A DNA stretch of 64,000 bases from contig JAREIK010010198.1 in assembly GCA_029783825.1 (NCBI GenBank), positions 1 through 64,000 on the forward strand. The letters run 5' to 3'. Made by a program: the position numbers and the translations under genes. Below, piece after piece: positions 37,466-51,538 of the stretch. Under the pieces are notes generated by a model, which was given only the letters and a program-made list of their open reading frames with translations, made no database searches and was not told the DNA's origin. How positions within the stretch are numbered: position 1 is the first letter of the stretch; every line of letters begins with the position of its first letter. Source of the stretch: Sapria himalayana. Taxonomy: Eukaryota > Streptophyta > Magnoliopsida > Malpighiales > Rafflesiaceae.

Positions 37466-40400
37466 TAGTTTAGTAATTTAAGTATTTAGGTATTTTGTGG
37501 TTTATTGGTTTTATTTAAATAATTAAATAACAAAAAAATTATTTTTATGATTTTTTCTCATTTTCAAGGTTATAACCATTAAAGATATTCTAATTTTTTT
37601 TCAAATGTTAATACAATATTTAATTATAATAATCATAAAAATTAAATATCATGTAAATTCAATATAAATAATTTTATTGATCGATATTTTAATACTGATC
37701 ATAAAATAGATTAATAAACTATTATTAATAAGATGGATATTAATTAAAATATATTTGCAAAACATAAAATGATTCAAAATCAATGTAAAAAATATTACTA
37801 AATAATAATTATTAATTTTAAATTTTTAATTCATTTTATAAGCTTATAAATTTTTTTGATGAAGATTAATTATTTAAATTATATTTGTCTGATTCATAAT
37901 TTTTTTTTGCATTTAATATTTCTATAAAAATAAACTAATAAATAATTAAAATGAATATTAAAATTATAATGAATACAAATAAAAATAAAATTTATTATTA
38001 ATTATTTAGGGTATGACAGTTTAATGGTTTAAGTATTTAGGAGTTTAGAAGAGTAGTGATTTAAGTGTTTAGGCATTTAGTAGTTTATATGTTTTATTTA
38101 AATAATGAAATAACAAAAAAATTAATTTTTAAATTTTTTATCAATTTTGATGGTTATAACCTTTATAAATATAATAATTTTTAAATTTTTTTCAAATGTG
38201 AATACAATATTTAGTTATAATAAATTTAATAATTATATATCATGTAAATTAAAAATAAACAATTTTATTGATAGATATTAATAAACTAAATATAAATATA
38301 AATATAATATTGATCAAAAAACAATTAATAAACTATTATTTATTGATAGATATTTATATATTATTTATAAATACTTAAACCTTTAAAGATTGCTTAAATG
38401 TTTAAGTATTTAAGGGTTTTTGGGTTTTCAGGTTTAGGAGTTTAATGATTTAAGCGTTTAGGCATTTAGTAGTTTATAGGTTTTATATAAACAATAAAAT
38501 AACAAAAAATTTATTTTTGTGATTTTATCTCATTTTCAAAGCTAATAACCTTTAAAAATATAATAATTTTTAAATTATTTTAAAATGTTAATTTAATATT
38601 TAGTTATACTAATCTTTATAATTATATATTATCTAAATTCAATATAAACAATTTTATTGATAAATATTCTAATAATGATCAAAAAATAAATTAATAATCT
38701 ATTATTAATAAGATAGATATGAATAAAAATATAATTACAAAACCTAAAATGATTCAGAAGCAAAGCAAAATATATTACTATATAATAATTTTTTGTTTTT
38801 AAATTTTTTTTTATTTTAAAAAGTTTTTCTATAATTATTTGATGAAAAATAATTTTATCAATTATTTTTGTCTAGCTCAATTTATTTTGTAATTAATATT
38901 TATATATAAATAAACAAATAAATAATTAAAATGAATATTTAAAATTATAATGAATTAGATTAATATTTAGAGGTTTTTTCATTTAGGATTTTAGCGATTT
39001 ATGTTTTTAGGCTTTTAGTCGTTTTTACATTTTATTTAAAAAATAAAATATCAAAAAAATTTGCTATAAAATTTTTTCATTTTCATAGGTTATAACATTT
39101 GATAATATAATAATATTTAAAATTTTTTGAAATGTGAATACAATACTTAGTTATAATAATATTAATAATTATATATCATATAAATTCAATAAACAATTTT
39201 ATTGATATATATTATAATAAAGATCAAAATTAAATTTATAAACTATTGATATTAATATAGATATTAATTAAAAAATAATTACAAACCCCAAATTTATTCA
39301 AAATTATAGTAAAATATATTTTTGGATAACAATTTTTAATTTTTAATTTTTAAATTTTTACTTCTTTTATAAGCATATATATTTTTTAAATTATATTTGT
39401 CTCACTCATAATTTAATTTGTAATAAATATTTCAATAAAAATAAACTAATAAATAATTAAAATGAATATTTAAAATTATAATAAATAGAATTAAAAATTA
39501 GATTTATTAATTATTAAGTAGTATATAGTGATTTAATGGATTATGTATTTTGGAATTACGGGGTTTAGGAGTTTACTTATTTAACTATGTATGCATTTAG
39601 TTGTTTATAGGTGTTATTTAAAAGAAATATTAAAAAATTTATGTTTTTGATATTTTCAAATGTTATAACCTTTAAAAATTAAATAATTTTTAATTTTTTT
39701 TCAAAAGTGAATACTATATTTATTTATAATAATCATTATATTTATATATCATATAAATTCAATATAAATATTTTTATTGATAAATATTCTAATAATGATC
39801 AAAGAATAAATTGATAATCTATTATAAATAAGATAGATATCAATTCAAATATAATTAAAAAACCTAAAATGATTCATAAACAAATCAAAATATATTAATA
39901 TATAATAATTTTTTGTTTTGAATTTTTTTTCTTTTAAAAAGTTGTTCTATATTTTTTTGATGAAAAATAATTATATTAATTATATTTGTCTAACTCAATC
40001 TATTCTATAATTAATAATTATATTAAAAAAATGAATAAATAATTAAAATGAATATTTTAAATTATAATAAAAAAATAATATTGAGTTTTATTATTTATTA
40101 TTTAAGGTATACCAGTTTAAAAGGATTATCTATATAGGGTTTTCAAGATTTTGGAGTTATTTACTTAAGTGTTTAGGAATTTAGTACTTTATAGAATTTA
40201 TTTAAACAATGAAATAACAAAAAAATTATTTTTGATATTTTCTCACAATTTCAAAGGTTATAACATTTGAAAATTGAATAATTTTAAATTATTTTAAAAA
40301 TGTGAACACAATATTTAGTAATAAGAATCATTATAATTATATATAATATAAACTAAATATAAACAATTTTATTGATAAATATAATATCAATTATCAAAAA

Positions 40401-43303
40401 ATAAATTAATATGCTATTATTAATATGATAGATATTACTTAAAATATAATTGAAAAACTTAAAATTATTCAAAATTAACGTAAAATTTATTACCAAATAA
40501 TAATTTTTGTTCTTTAGTTTTTACTTCTTTTTATATGCTTATTTTTTTTTTGATGAAAAATAAATTATTTAAATTATATTTAAGGTTTACGAGTTTAAAG
40601 TTTTAAGTATTTAGGGGCTTTTGTGTTTACGATTTTATAGATTTAAGTATTTAGGCATTTAGTGGTCTATAAGTTTTATCTAAACAATGATATAACAAAA
40701 AATTTATTTTTATTTTTTTTAATATTTTAAGGTTATAACCTTTGAATATATAAAAATTTCTAAATTTTTTTTCAAATGTAAATATAATAATTAGTAATAA
40801 TAATCTTAATAAATATAAGTCATTTAAATTCAATATAAATAATCACATTGCTAGATATTATAATAATGATCAATAAATAAATTAATAAACTATTATTAAT
40901 AAGATAGATATTATTTAAAATATAATTTCAAAATCTAAATTTATTCAAAATCAAAGTATATTTTACTAAATAATAATTTTTTTAATATTTTGCTTTTTTT
41001 ATAAGTTTATATTTTTGTTATTAAAAATAATTTTTTTAAATTATATTTGTCTTCCTCATAAAATATTTTGTAATTTATTATTCTATAAAAATAAACTAAT
41101 AAATAATTAAAATGAATATTTAAAATTATAATGAAATCAAATAAAATTGAGATTTATTATTTATTATTCAGGATACACACGTTTAATGGTTTAAGTATTT
41201 AGGTGTTTTTGGGTTTATTCATTTAAGTGTTTATTATGCCTTAAGTGATTTTATCTAATTTTTGAAGCTTATAACCTTCGAAAATATAATAATTTTTAAT
41301 TTTTTTTTAAAATGTGAATATAATATTTAGTTATAATAATCTTTATAATTATATATAAGGTAAAATCAATAAAAATAATTTTATTAATTAGTATTATAAT
41401 AATGATCATTAAATAAATTAATAAACTTTTATTAATTAGAATGATATAAATTAAAATATAATTGCAAAATCTAAAATTATTGAAAATTACATTAAAATAA
41501 ATTACTAAATAATAATATTTTGTTTTAAAAATTATGCCTCTTTTTATGTTCTTATATTTTTTTGATGAAAAATAAATTATTTATATTATATCTGCCTCAC
41601 TAATCATTTATTTTGTAATTAATATTTCTATAAAAATAAAATGATAAATAATTAAAATGAATATTTAAAATTATAATGAATACTAATAAAAATGAGATTT
41701 ATTATTTATTATTTAGAGTATACTAATTTAAAGGCTTGTGTATTTATGGGCTTCGGGGTTTGAGAGTTTAGTCAATAAGAATTCAGGTATTTTGTGGTTT
41801 ATAGATTCTATTTATAAAATCTAATTACAAAAAATTTATTTTTTTATTATTTCTTATTTTCATATGTTATAACCTTTGAAAACTAAATAATTTTTAAATT
41901 TTTTTAAAATATGAAAATAATATTTTGTTATAATAATCTAAATAATTATATATTATGTAAATTCAATATAAATAATTTTTTTATAGATATTATGATGACA
42001 ATAATAAAATAAATTAATAAACTATTATTAATAAGATAAATATTAAATAAAATTTATTTACAAAACCTAAAATGATTCAAAATCAAAGTAAAATATATTA
42101 ATAAGATAGATATTAAATAAAACTATTATTAATAAGATAAAATATACAGGTTTAAAAGATTATATATTTAGGAGTTTTGGGATTTAAGAATTTATTGATT
42201 TAAGTGTTTAGGCATTTAGTAGTTTATAGGTTTTATTTAAAAATAAAATAACAATTTTTTTTTTTGATATTTGTTTTCATTTTTGAAGGATATAACGTTT
42301 GAAACTATAACAATTTTTAAATTTTTTTTAAATGTGAATACTATATTTAGTTATGATGATTTTAATAATTATATATCATATAAATTCAATATAAACAATT
42401 ATATTGATATATATAATAATAATGATCTTACAAAAGATTAATAAACAATTATTAATAAGATAAATATTGTTTAAAATATATTTACAAAACCTAAAATGAT
42501 TCAAAATCAAAGTGAAATATTTTACTAAATATAAATTTTAAATTTTAAATTTTTGTATCCATTTATAAGCTTATATATTTTTTGATGAAAAATATATTAT
42601 TTAAATTATATTGTCTAACAGTTAATTTATTTTTTAATTTATATTTCTATAAAAATAAACTTATAAATAATTAAAATGTATATATAAAATTATAATGAAT
42701 ACTAATAAAAATGAGATTTATGATTTATTATTCAGGGTATACCTATTTAATGGTTTAAGTTTATTGTGGTTTTGGGGTTAATGAGTTTATTGATTTATAT
42801 GTTTACACATTTAGATATTTATACGTTTTATTTAATTAATGAAATGACAAAAAATTTATTTTTATGAATTTTCGTGATCTTCAAAGGTTAAAACCTTTGA
42901 AGATATAAAAATTTTTTAATAGTTCTAAAATATGATTTTATATTTTTCAAAATATAAAATAAGATAGATATTAATAATTCATAAATTAATAATTAATAAT
43001 TTTTTCAAAGGTTATAACCTTGGATGATTAAATAATAAATTAATAAACTATTATTAATAAGATAGATATTAATTAAAATATATTTGCATAACCCTAAATA
43101 ATTCAAAATCAAACTAAATTATATTACTAAATAAAATTTTAAATTTTTAAAATTTTGTTTATTTTTATAAGCTTATATTTTTTTTTCATAAATAATAATT
43201 TATTTATATTATATATGTCTCACTCATTATTTATTTTGTAATAATTAAAATTATATTACTATTAATATTTCTATAAAAATAAACTAATAAATAATTAAAA
43301 TTA
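37457..43303 (-). repeat. AT-rich satellite, last minus-polarity block
   Basis: Minus-sense units run from the composite insert to the polarity switch near 43300. An aberrant unit at about 38270-38400 has a tandemly repeated AATATAAATATAAATA stretch and an inverted ladder scrap; it has a mirror partner at 60130-60260, so the inverted homology around the composite insert extends at least 1 kb into the array. A truncated GGTTTACGAG unit lies near 40585. At 42940-43030 a scrambled unit carries palindrome arms out of place. No genes are visible. Confidence 0.87.
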
Positions 43304-46300
43304 TAATGAATCAATTTGGGTTTTGTAAATATTTTTTAATTAATATCTAAATTATTATTAATAGTTTATTATTTTAATTTTTGATCATTATTATAATATC
43401 TATCAAAATAATTGTTTATATTGAATTTATATGATATATAATTATTAAAATTATTATAAGTAAATATTGTATTCATATTTCAAAAAATTTTAATTATTAT
43501 TATATTTTCAAAGGTTATAACCTATGAAAATGACAAAAAATTATAAATTTTTTTTTTGTTATTTTATTGTTTAAATAAAACCTATAAACCACTAAATGCC
43601 TAAAATCATAAATCGCTAAACTTCTAACGACAAAGCTTCTAAATACTTAAACTATTAAATTGGTATACATTAATAATAAATCATAAATCTCATTTTGATT
43701 TTTATTAAGTGTAATTTTAAATTTTTATTTTAATTATTTATCATTTTATTTTTATAGAAATATTAATTACAAAATAAATTATTAGTAAGACAGATCTATT
43801 TTAAATAATTTATTTTTTATTAAAAAAATATATATGTTTATAAAAGAGGCAAAATTTTATAAACAAAAATTTATTATTTTGTAATATATATTTTTTTGAT
43901 TTTGCATCATTTTAATTTTTGCAATTATATTTTAATTTATATCATTCTTATTAATAATAGTTTATTAATTTATTATTGATCATTATTATAATATCTATTA
44001 ATAGAATTATTTATATTGAGTTTATATTATATAAAATTATTAAGAATATTATAACTAATTATTATATTAACATTTAAAAAAAATTAAAAATTATTATATT
44101 TTCAAAGCTTATAACCTTCAAAAATTAAAAAAAATCAAAAAATTTAATTTTTTATTTTTTTATTCTTTAAATAAAAACTATAAATCACTAAAGGTATAAA
44201 TACTTAAATCACTAAACCCCAAAACACCTAAATACTTAAACCATTAAACTATTATATGGTGAATAATAAATAATAAATAATAAATCTCAATTTTATATGT
44301 ATTCATTATAATTTTAAATATATATTTTAATTATTTATTAGATAATTTTATAATATTATAAATTAAAAATAAATTATGTGGAAGACAAATATAATTTAAA
44401 TAATTTACTTTTAATAACAAAAAAATATAAACTTATAAAAAGAAGCAAAACATCAAAAAAATTATTATTTACTGTTATATTTTACTTTGATTTTGAATAA
44501 ATTTACGTTTTGCAAATATATTTTAAAAAATATCTATCTATTTAATAATAGTTTGTTAATTTATTTTTTGATCATTAATATAATATCCATCAATATAATT
44601 GTTTATATTGATTTAACATGATATATAATTATTAAGTTTATCATAACTAAATATAGTATTTACATATAAAAAAAATTTAAAAATTGTAATATTTTCAAAG
44701 GTTATAACCTTCAAAAATGAAAAAAATAACAAAAATAAATTTTGTGTTATATCATTGTTTAAATAAAACTTATAAACCATTAAATGCCTAAATACATAAA
44801 TCTCTAAACTCCTAAACCCCGAAGCCCCTAAATACCTAAACCTTTAAACTCGTAAACCTTAAATATAATTTAAATAATTTATAGAAATATTAATTACAAA
44901 ATAAATTATGAGTGACAAATATAATTTAAATAATATATTTTTCAACAAAAAAAATAAGCTGAAAAAATTATGCAAAAACAAAAAAAAATTATTATTTAGT
45001 AATGAATTTTACTTTGATTTTCAATCATTTTAGGTTTTTTTAATTATATTTTAATATATATCTATCATATTAATAAATGTTTATTATTTTTTTTTTGATA
45101 ATTGATATAATTTTATCAATAAAATTGTTTATATTAGTTTATATTATACATAGTTATAATTATTATTATTACTAAATATTGTATTCACATTTTTAAAAAA
45201 TTTTAAATTTATTATATTTTCAATTGTTATGAAATTTAAAAATTTTAAAAAATATCAAAAATAAATTTTTTGTTATTTCATTGTTTAAATAAAAGCTATA
45301 AACCATTAAATGCCTAAATACTTAAATCAATAACTTCAAAATCTCGAAAACCCTAAATAGATAAATTTTTTAAACAGGTATATCTTAAATAATAAATAAT
45401 AAATCTCATTTTTATTTTTTTCATTATAATTTTAAATATTCATTTTAATTATTTATTTGTTTATTTTTATATAAATATTAAATACAAAATAAATTATGAG
45501 TTAGACAAATATAATTTATATAAATTATTTTTCAACAAAAAAATATAGATAAATTTATTAAAAGAAGAAAATAATTAAAAACAAAAAATTATTATATAGT
45601 AATATATTTTACTTTGTTTCTGAATCATTTTAGCTTTCGTAATTATATATTTATTGATATCTTACTTATTAATAATAGATTATTAATTTATTTTTTGATC
45701 ATTATTAGAATATTTATCAATAAAAATATTTATATGATATATAGATTTAATAATTATCATAACTAAATACTCTATTTATTTTAAAAAAAAATTAAATTAT
45801 TATATTTTCAAAGTTTATAACCTTTTACCATGTGAAAAAACAAAAAATATATATTTTTTATTATTATTTCATTGTTTAAAAAAACCTATAAATCACTAAA
45901 TGCCTAAGCACTTGAATCACTATACTATAAAATCTTGATACCCCTATATAGATAATTGTTTAAACGGGTATACCCAAAATAATAATTAATAAATCTCATT
46001 TTTATTTGTTTTCATTATAATTTAAAAAATTCATTTTGATTGTTTAGTTTTTTATTTATAATATATATTAATTATAAATTAAATTATGAGTTAAAAATAT
46101 AATTTATAAAAATTATTTTTCATCACAAAATAGATAGGCTTATAAAAAGAATAAAAATTTAAAAACAAATAATTATTATTAAGTAAAATATTTTGCTTTG
46201 CTTTTGGAATATTTTAGGTTTTGATATTATATTTTAAGTAATATCAATCTTATTCATAATAGATTTTTAATTTATTTTTTTATAATTATTAGAATATCTA

Positions 46301-47851
46301 TCAATAAAATTGTTTATATTGAAATTATATGATATATAATTATTATGATTATTATAAATAAATATTTATTCACTTTTGAAAAAAATTTAAAAATTATAAT
46401 ATTTTTAAAGGTTATAACCTTTGAAAATATCAATAAATTATAAAAATAATTTTTTTTTATTTTTTTTCTTAAATAAATCCTATAATCCTCTAAATGCATA
46501 CACAGTTTAATCAGTAAACTCCTAAACCACGTAATGCCTAAATACATAAATCATTAAAGTGCTATATACTACTTAATAATTAATAAATCTAATTTTTATT
46601 TCTTATTATTATAATTTTAAATATTCATTTTAATTAATTATTAGTTTATTTTTATATAAATATTTATTAAAAAATAAAGTATGAATGCGACAAATATAAT
46701 TTAATTAATTTATTTTTAATAAAAAAAAATATACTCTTATAAAAGAAGTAGAAATTTAAAAATTAAAAATTATTATCTAGTAATATATTTTACTATAATT
46801 TGAATCAATTTGGATTTTGTAAATATTTTTTAATTAATATATATCTTTTTATTAATAGTTTATTAATTTAATTTTTGATCATTATTATATTATCTATCAA
46901 TAAAATTGTTTATATTGAATTTATATGATATATAATTATTAATATTATTCAAACTAAATATTGTATTCACATTTCAAAAAATTGTAAATATTATTATATT
47001 TTCAAAGGTTATAACCTATGAATATGATAATAAATTATAAAATTTTTTTGTTATTTTATTTTTTTATATAAAACCTATAAACCACTAAAAGCCTAAAAAC
47101 ATAAATCGCTAAACTTCTAACGACAAAACCTCTAAATAATTAAAATATTAAACTGGTATACATTAATAATAAATCTTCAATCTCATTTTAATTTATATTC
47201 AGTATACTTTTAAATTTTTATGATAATTATTTATCAGTTTATTTTTATAGAAATATTAATAACAAAATAAATTATTAGTGAGACGGATCTAATCTAAATT
47301 AATCCGGTATGCCTAAATAATAAATAATAAATAATAAATCTCATTTTTTTCATTATAACTTTAAATATTCATTTTAATTATTTTATTGTTTATTTATATA
47401 TAAATATTAATTACAAAATAAATTATGATTTAAACAAATATTTTATTTTTTCATTATATAAATTATTTTTCATTAAAAAAATATAGATAAACTTATTAAA
47501 AGAAGAAAAAATTCAAAAACAAAAATTATTATATAGTAATATATTTTTCTTTGCTTATGAATCATTTTAAATTTTGTAATTATATTTAAATTAATATATA
47601 TCTTATATTTAATGGATTATTAATTTATTTTTTGATTATTATTAGAATATTTATCAAAAAAATTGTTTATATTGAATTTATATAATATATAAATATAATG
47701 ATTAGTAAAATTTAATATTGTATTCACATTTGAAAAAAATTTAAAAATTATTATATTTTCAAAGGTTTTAACCTTTGAAAATATCAAAAAATAATAAAAA
47801 TAAATTTTTTGTTATTTTATTTTTAAATAAAACTTATAAACCACTTAATGC
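43304..47851 (+). repeat. AT-rich satellite, plus-polarity block before hAT copy 2
   Basis: The switch occurs at about 43300, where minus-sense TTATAATGAAT meets plus-sense CAATTTGGGTTTTG. The ladders run B (43590), a C-related type, a truncated unit ending TAAACTCGTAAACCTT (44850), C (45890), A (46495), B (47085) and finally the A-type unit that holds hAT copy 2. The last four match, in order and spacing, the four units before hAT copy 1. No genes are visible. Confidence 0.89.
44773..44860 (+). repeat. Octamer ladder of the satellite unit (clearest example)
   Basis: Eleven consecutive octamers lie in perfect 8-bp register: TAAACCAT, TAAATGCC, TAAATACA, TAAATCTC, TAAACTCC, TAAACCCC, GAAGCCCC, TAAATACC, TAAACCTT, TAAACTCG, TAAACCTT. 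Ten begin TAAA. Every satellite unit has a version of this tract, so the unit probably arose by capture or growth of a TAAACCCC-like microsatellite. Confidence 0.92.
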
Positions 47852-47869
47852 TAGGGGTGCTCATGGCAC
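47852..47869 (+). repeat. Left terminal inverted repeat of hAT copy 2
   Basis: The 18-bp end TAGGGGTGCTCATGGCAC directly follows the target duplication CTTAATGC. Confidence 0.9.
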
Positions 47870-48821
47870 GGGATGGAAAGGGGATTATAAATCTCTAGTC
47901 CCTTCCCACAGTTCGGAGATTTTTTTTGGAAGATCCAGACCTGCCCCATAGGCTAAAAATATCGGGATAGGATGGGATTGAGATCGGGGATTTTGGGTAG
48001 GATAAAACAGTTCCGGGATGGAACAGAGTTCAGACATTTTTTTCAATTTATTTTCTTCAATCCGGACAAGTTAGTTCATGTCGAAACCTTTGTTGTACCA
48101 TTTATCATTCCTTAGTTATGTATCTTTCAAACTCAAATTGGGCCAATTTTGTTTTGTCAAATAGGCTGAATACCGCAAATGAGCTCCATTACCTTGTCAA
48201 AAGCTTTGATGTGCAGAAAAGGATAGAAATGTTAAATAGAACAGGACAGAGTTGTGTGCTTAATTTTGTTCTTTTTTTTTCACAAGTTGGCTTTGTTCAG
48301 CCGAGTGAAAGTTAACCATAATAGCAATACAACATTTTTTAAACAATTACTTAAAATTTTAATGAATAGCTAAAGATGACCACAAACATTGGTAGCATCA
48401 ATTACTACTTAAGTAATTGCTAAAATTAGGCAGCTTAATATAACAAAAAAAATACAACTAATAACAATTATTATAATAATCATTTCAAAGGTCAGTCCTG
48501 GAGCAGGACGAAAATCCAAACCCAATTAATTATCTCTTCTACAACTCCTCTTTTTTCTTCCTCCACTATAGAAGGAAAACCAAAGATGAAAATGTGTTTA
48601 TCATGTAGACATAAATTTCTAAGATGAAAGAGTAATAAAAAAACAAAATATTACCATATAAAATTTAATACACCCATTCCAAATTTAGTTGGCCAACTAT
48701 AGTTGGAAGAATTTTTGGATCTTGTAACCCCTCTGAAAATTGTAATTGAAGCATATTTTTATTAAATTGAATGAATAAAATAAGTAAAAGTGAAATTAAA
48801 ATTTAAAAGATTTATATACCA

Positions 48822-50965
48822 ACCTGATTCATTATCATCAATGACTTGAACTAATTCTTGAATTTCAATATGTTTGTTTGAGCTTCTCAACCAATCTTGT
48901 AGACATATGAGAACTTCAGCTGTAATAGGTGTTAAAGAACTTCTAAATTTATCTAAGTTCTCCCCCTAGTTCTAAATGTAGATTCGTAGGCCATAGTAGA
49001 TGCTTGGATAGCAAATACATATCTTGCTACATTTGCCAAAGAACGATACCTAACCCCATTTACCTTTCACCAGTTTAGAAGATCAAAATCAATTCTAATT
49101 TTTTCAAGTTTTTCCTCCAAGTACCTATCCAACTCTTCCAAAGCTGCAACTTCTTGTTCTTTCTCCAATTCAACAAAAATATCATCAACATAAGTATCAC
49201 TACCATCAAAGAAATCATCATTTTTCTTCAACACAGTAGAAAAGAAATCAACTTCTTTTGATTCATCTTCATTTAAATCTTTATAATCATATATATATCA
49301 TCTTATTTAAGGCATTTATAACCTTTTTCACCAAATTTTTAGCCAATTCCTCTCCATAATGCTAAGTGTACTTAACCTTGAGATTTTTGAGCTTATATCT
49401 AGGATCCAACACTACAGCTACAAAAAGCATAATATTTGTTGACTGAAGAGAAACCCAATATTTGTTGAATTTATGCCTCATTTTCATACCCATTTCAGAA
49501 ACCATTGTATCTCTACTATATTCACAAAGCTCAAATTATATTCAAAATTCGAATAATCTCAGGAAAATAAACACTAGAGGTAGAATATTACGAACCAGAA
49601 AATTTACAAGTTACCTCATAAAAATATTCAATAAACGAGCCAAAATTTTGGTGATTGTTCAGTCTCTCTCAGTTGGAACGTTTGAACCAAACTCCTTCAA
49701 AAACCTTTTGTCTTTGTCCTCCAACTTATCAAATTCTTTTTGATATTTTATATCAGTTTTTAGTATCAAATAATTTGAATTCCATCTTGTAGGATAATCT
49801 AATTGCAATGAAGATCCATATGTCAAGTTTGCTTCTTCAACACATAACTTAAACATATCTAATCTTTTAGGACTGCTCCTCACATATTTCACTACTCCTC
49901 TAATTTTTTGAATACCACCCTCAACTACTACAATGCCATCTCTGACAATTAAGTTTAGGATATGAGCACAACATCTCATATGAAAATGCTCGCCTCTCAA
50001 AGGTACAACACTTTACTTCACAACCCTTTTTTTCAATTGTTCAACTGCAACATCATTATTTGATGCATTGTCAACAGTAATGCACATCAACTTTCTCAAA
50101 CCCCATTCATTCATGCAAATCTCAATAGCATTTCTAATATTAACTCCTAAATGACTTTTAATTACACAAAAGTTCAAAAGCCTTTTATGCATATTCCATT
50201 CAGAATCAATTAAATGAATAGTCAAACATATATAAGACAAATTTTGAATGCTAGTCCAAGTGTCGGTAGTCAATGAAACTCTACAACAATGAGATGATAT
50301 GCTATCAAATAATTTCTTCTTTTCCTTCACAAATAATGAAAAACAATCCCTGAGTGTAGAGTGCCTAGATGGAATTTAAAATTGAGGCACACTAACTTCA
50401 CAAAACTCCTTTAACTCATCACTCTCGACAAAACAAAAAGGCAGTTCATCTTTTATGATCATTTTCACCAAAGCCTCCCTAACTAGTTGTTGATCAAATT
50501 GCCAACAAGTTAATTTGTTATCCTCTGAACTATTACCTTTAGTGAAACTCAACAAAGATTGTGACTTGTCTTTACCTTTGTGAGCTTATATTAATTCTTT
50601 TTTATGTGGAAATTTACGACAAGTCTATCTCAGGTATTTCCATAAATAGGAAGTACCTTGATCATATTTTGACAAATATTCTTTCCTACACCATATACAA
50701 GCTCCCCTACCAGTTTCATTTCCCTCCGAATCAACTAATATCTCATAGTTTCCCATACATCAGACTTATACTTTTTATGAGCTTGAGATTCAGATGTACC
50801 TTGACTTTCATTTACAATTGGAATTGAACATCCTGTCGTAACAATAGGAGGGTTCGTGAAAGGATGATGATTGGATTTACTAGTACTTTGATCATTTGAG
50901 ATGTGATCATCTTCAATTTATTGTATTTTTTATTTACCGCTAGATTGTGCCATCTGCATTGCCAT
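48822..50965 (-). pseudogene. hAT transposase, broken copy 2
   Basis: The transposase is collinear with copy 1. A plausible start is the ATG at 50965. The BED half-finger is read at about 50640-50720 as ACIWCRKEYLSKYDQGTSYL without the stop seen in copy 1, although the His ligands expected after TS are missing. The best-preserved part is the RNase H-like core at 49659-50330. The C-terminal dimerisation domain is read at 48822-49210 but suffers a 1-nt loss near 48957 inside the GGRTLDK motif, and its stop codon has changed from TAG to TGG. The two copies carry mostly different lesions, so they decayed separately or after a less damaged common ancestor. Confidence 0.9.
49659..50330 (-). pseudogene. 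hAT RNase H-like core, one in-frame stop (copy 2)
   Basis: One reading frame runs from 50330 to 49659 with a single TAA at about 50013, after the motif LKKRVVK. It contains TTDTWTS (first catalytic Asp and following Trp), VDNASNND (second acidic motif), HMRCCAHILNLIV (the C-x-x-H motif of hAT proteins) and YPTRWNSNYL. It is the most complete catalytic-domain remnant in the window. Confidence 0.88.
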
Positions 50966-51327
50966 TAATTAATATGATATGCTAAGCATGAATACATATA
51001 AATATTTCAAACAAGCAAGCTCTACAAAATTGACTATAACACATTCAACCCACCCATTCGGCCCAACTACAACACCACAACCAATACTCAACAAAACTGA
51101 CTGAGACACATAATATTAATAATTAATCACTCAATTCTTGTCAGAAAAACAAACCAAAAGGCTCGTGCCATCTGAGACACGGTGGAGGCAACCAGAAGTG
51201 CGACGGACAAGGGCTGGACCGAACTTAACAAGGCTGGGAGTGTGTGAGGTGGCTTGTAACTCATCGGAACAGCAATAGGTGCGTCGGAATTGGATTGGCA
51301 GTAGCGTAATTGGTGACATCTTCATGT

Positions 51328-51350
51328 TATATATATATATATATATATAT
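51328..51350. repeat. (TA)n microsatellite in hAT copy 2
   Basis: An uninterrupted TA run is present in the right non-coding part of the element. Copy 1 has a shorter one near 5706-5717. Confidence 0.9.
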
Positions 51351-51520
51351 CGGTTTTTTAGGATGAGATGGTTCTCGGGATGGATATTGCTTAAGATCCA
51401 GAACCGTCCCAAAAGAAAAAATACGTGACTAGAATGTGACTGGAAAAGTCAAAGTCAACGGATTTTTCTCAGTCCCGATTCTTTCGGGATAATACTTCGG
51501 GTCTGGTCGTGAATCTTCGA

Positions 51521-51538
51521 GTCCCTTGAGCAGCCCTA
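51521..51538 (-). repeat. Right terminal inverted repeat of hAT copy 2
   Basis: Reverse-complemented it reads TAGGGCTGCTCAAGGGAC. It is followed by the target duplication CTAAATGC. Confidence 0.9.

Larger units (their letters stand above)
47852..51538 (-). mobile_element. hAT transposon, copy 2 (full length, inactive)
   Basis: This 3,687-bp element has the same orientation as copy 1 and is roughly 80-90% identical by eye. The ends TAGGGGTGCTCATGGCAC and (inverted) TAGGGCTGCTCAAGGGAC match at 15 of 18 positions. The target duplications are CTTAATGC (47844-47851) and CTAAATGC (51539-51546), the same ladder octamer as in copy 1. The transposase remnant is on the minus strand (48822-50965). A TA microsatellite at 51328-51350 sits in the right non-coding part, where copy 1 has a shorter TA run. 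Confidence 0.93.

Noticed and set aside
49462..50827. Plus-strand frames at 49462-49743 and 50561-50827, and 3443-3637 in copy 1
   Set aside because: These are antisense shadows of the minus-strand transposase.
51131..51412. Minus-strand 93-codon frame with IYIYIYN run
   Set aside because: It runs through the TA microsatellite and the non-coding right end of hAT copy 2; copy 1 has no matching frame.
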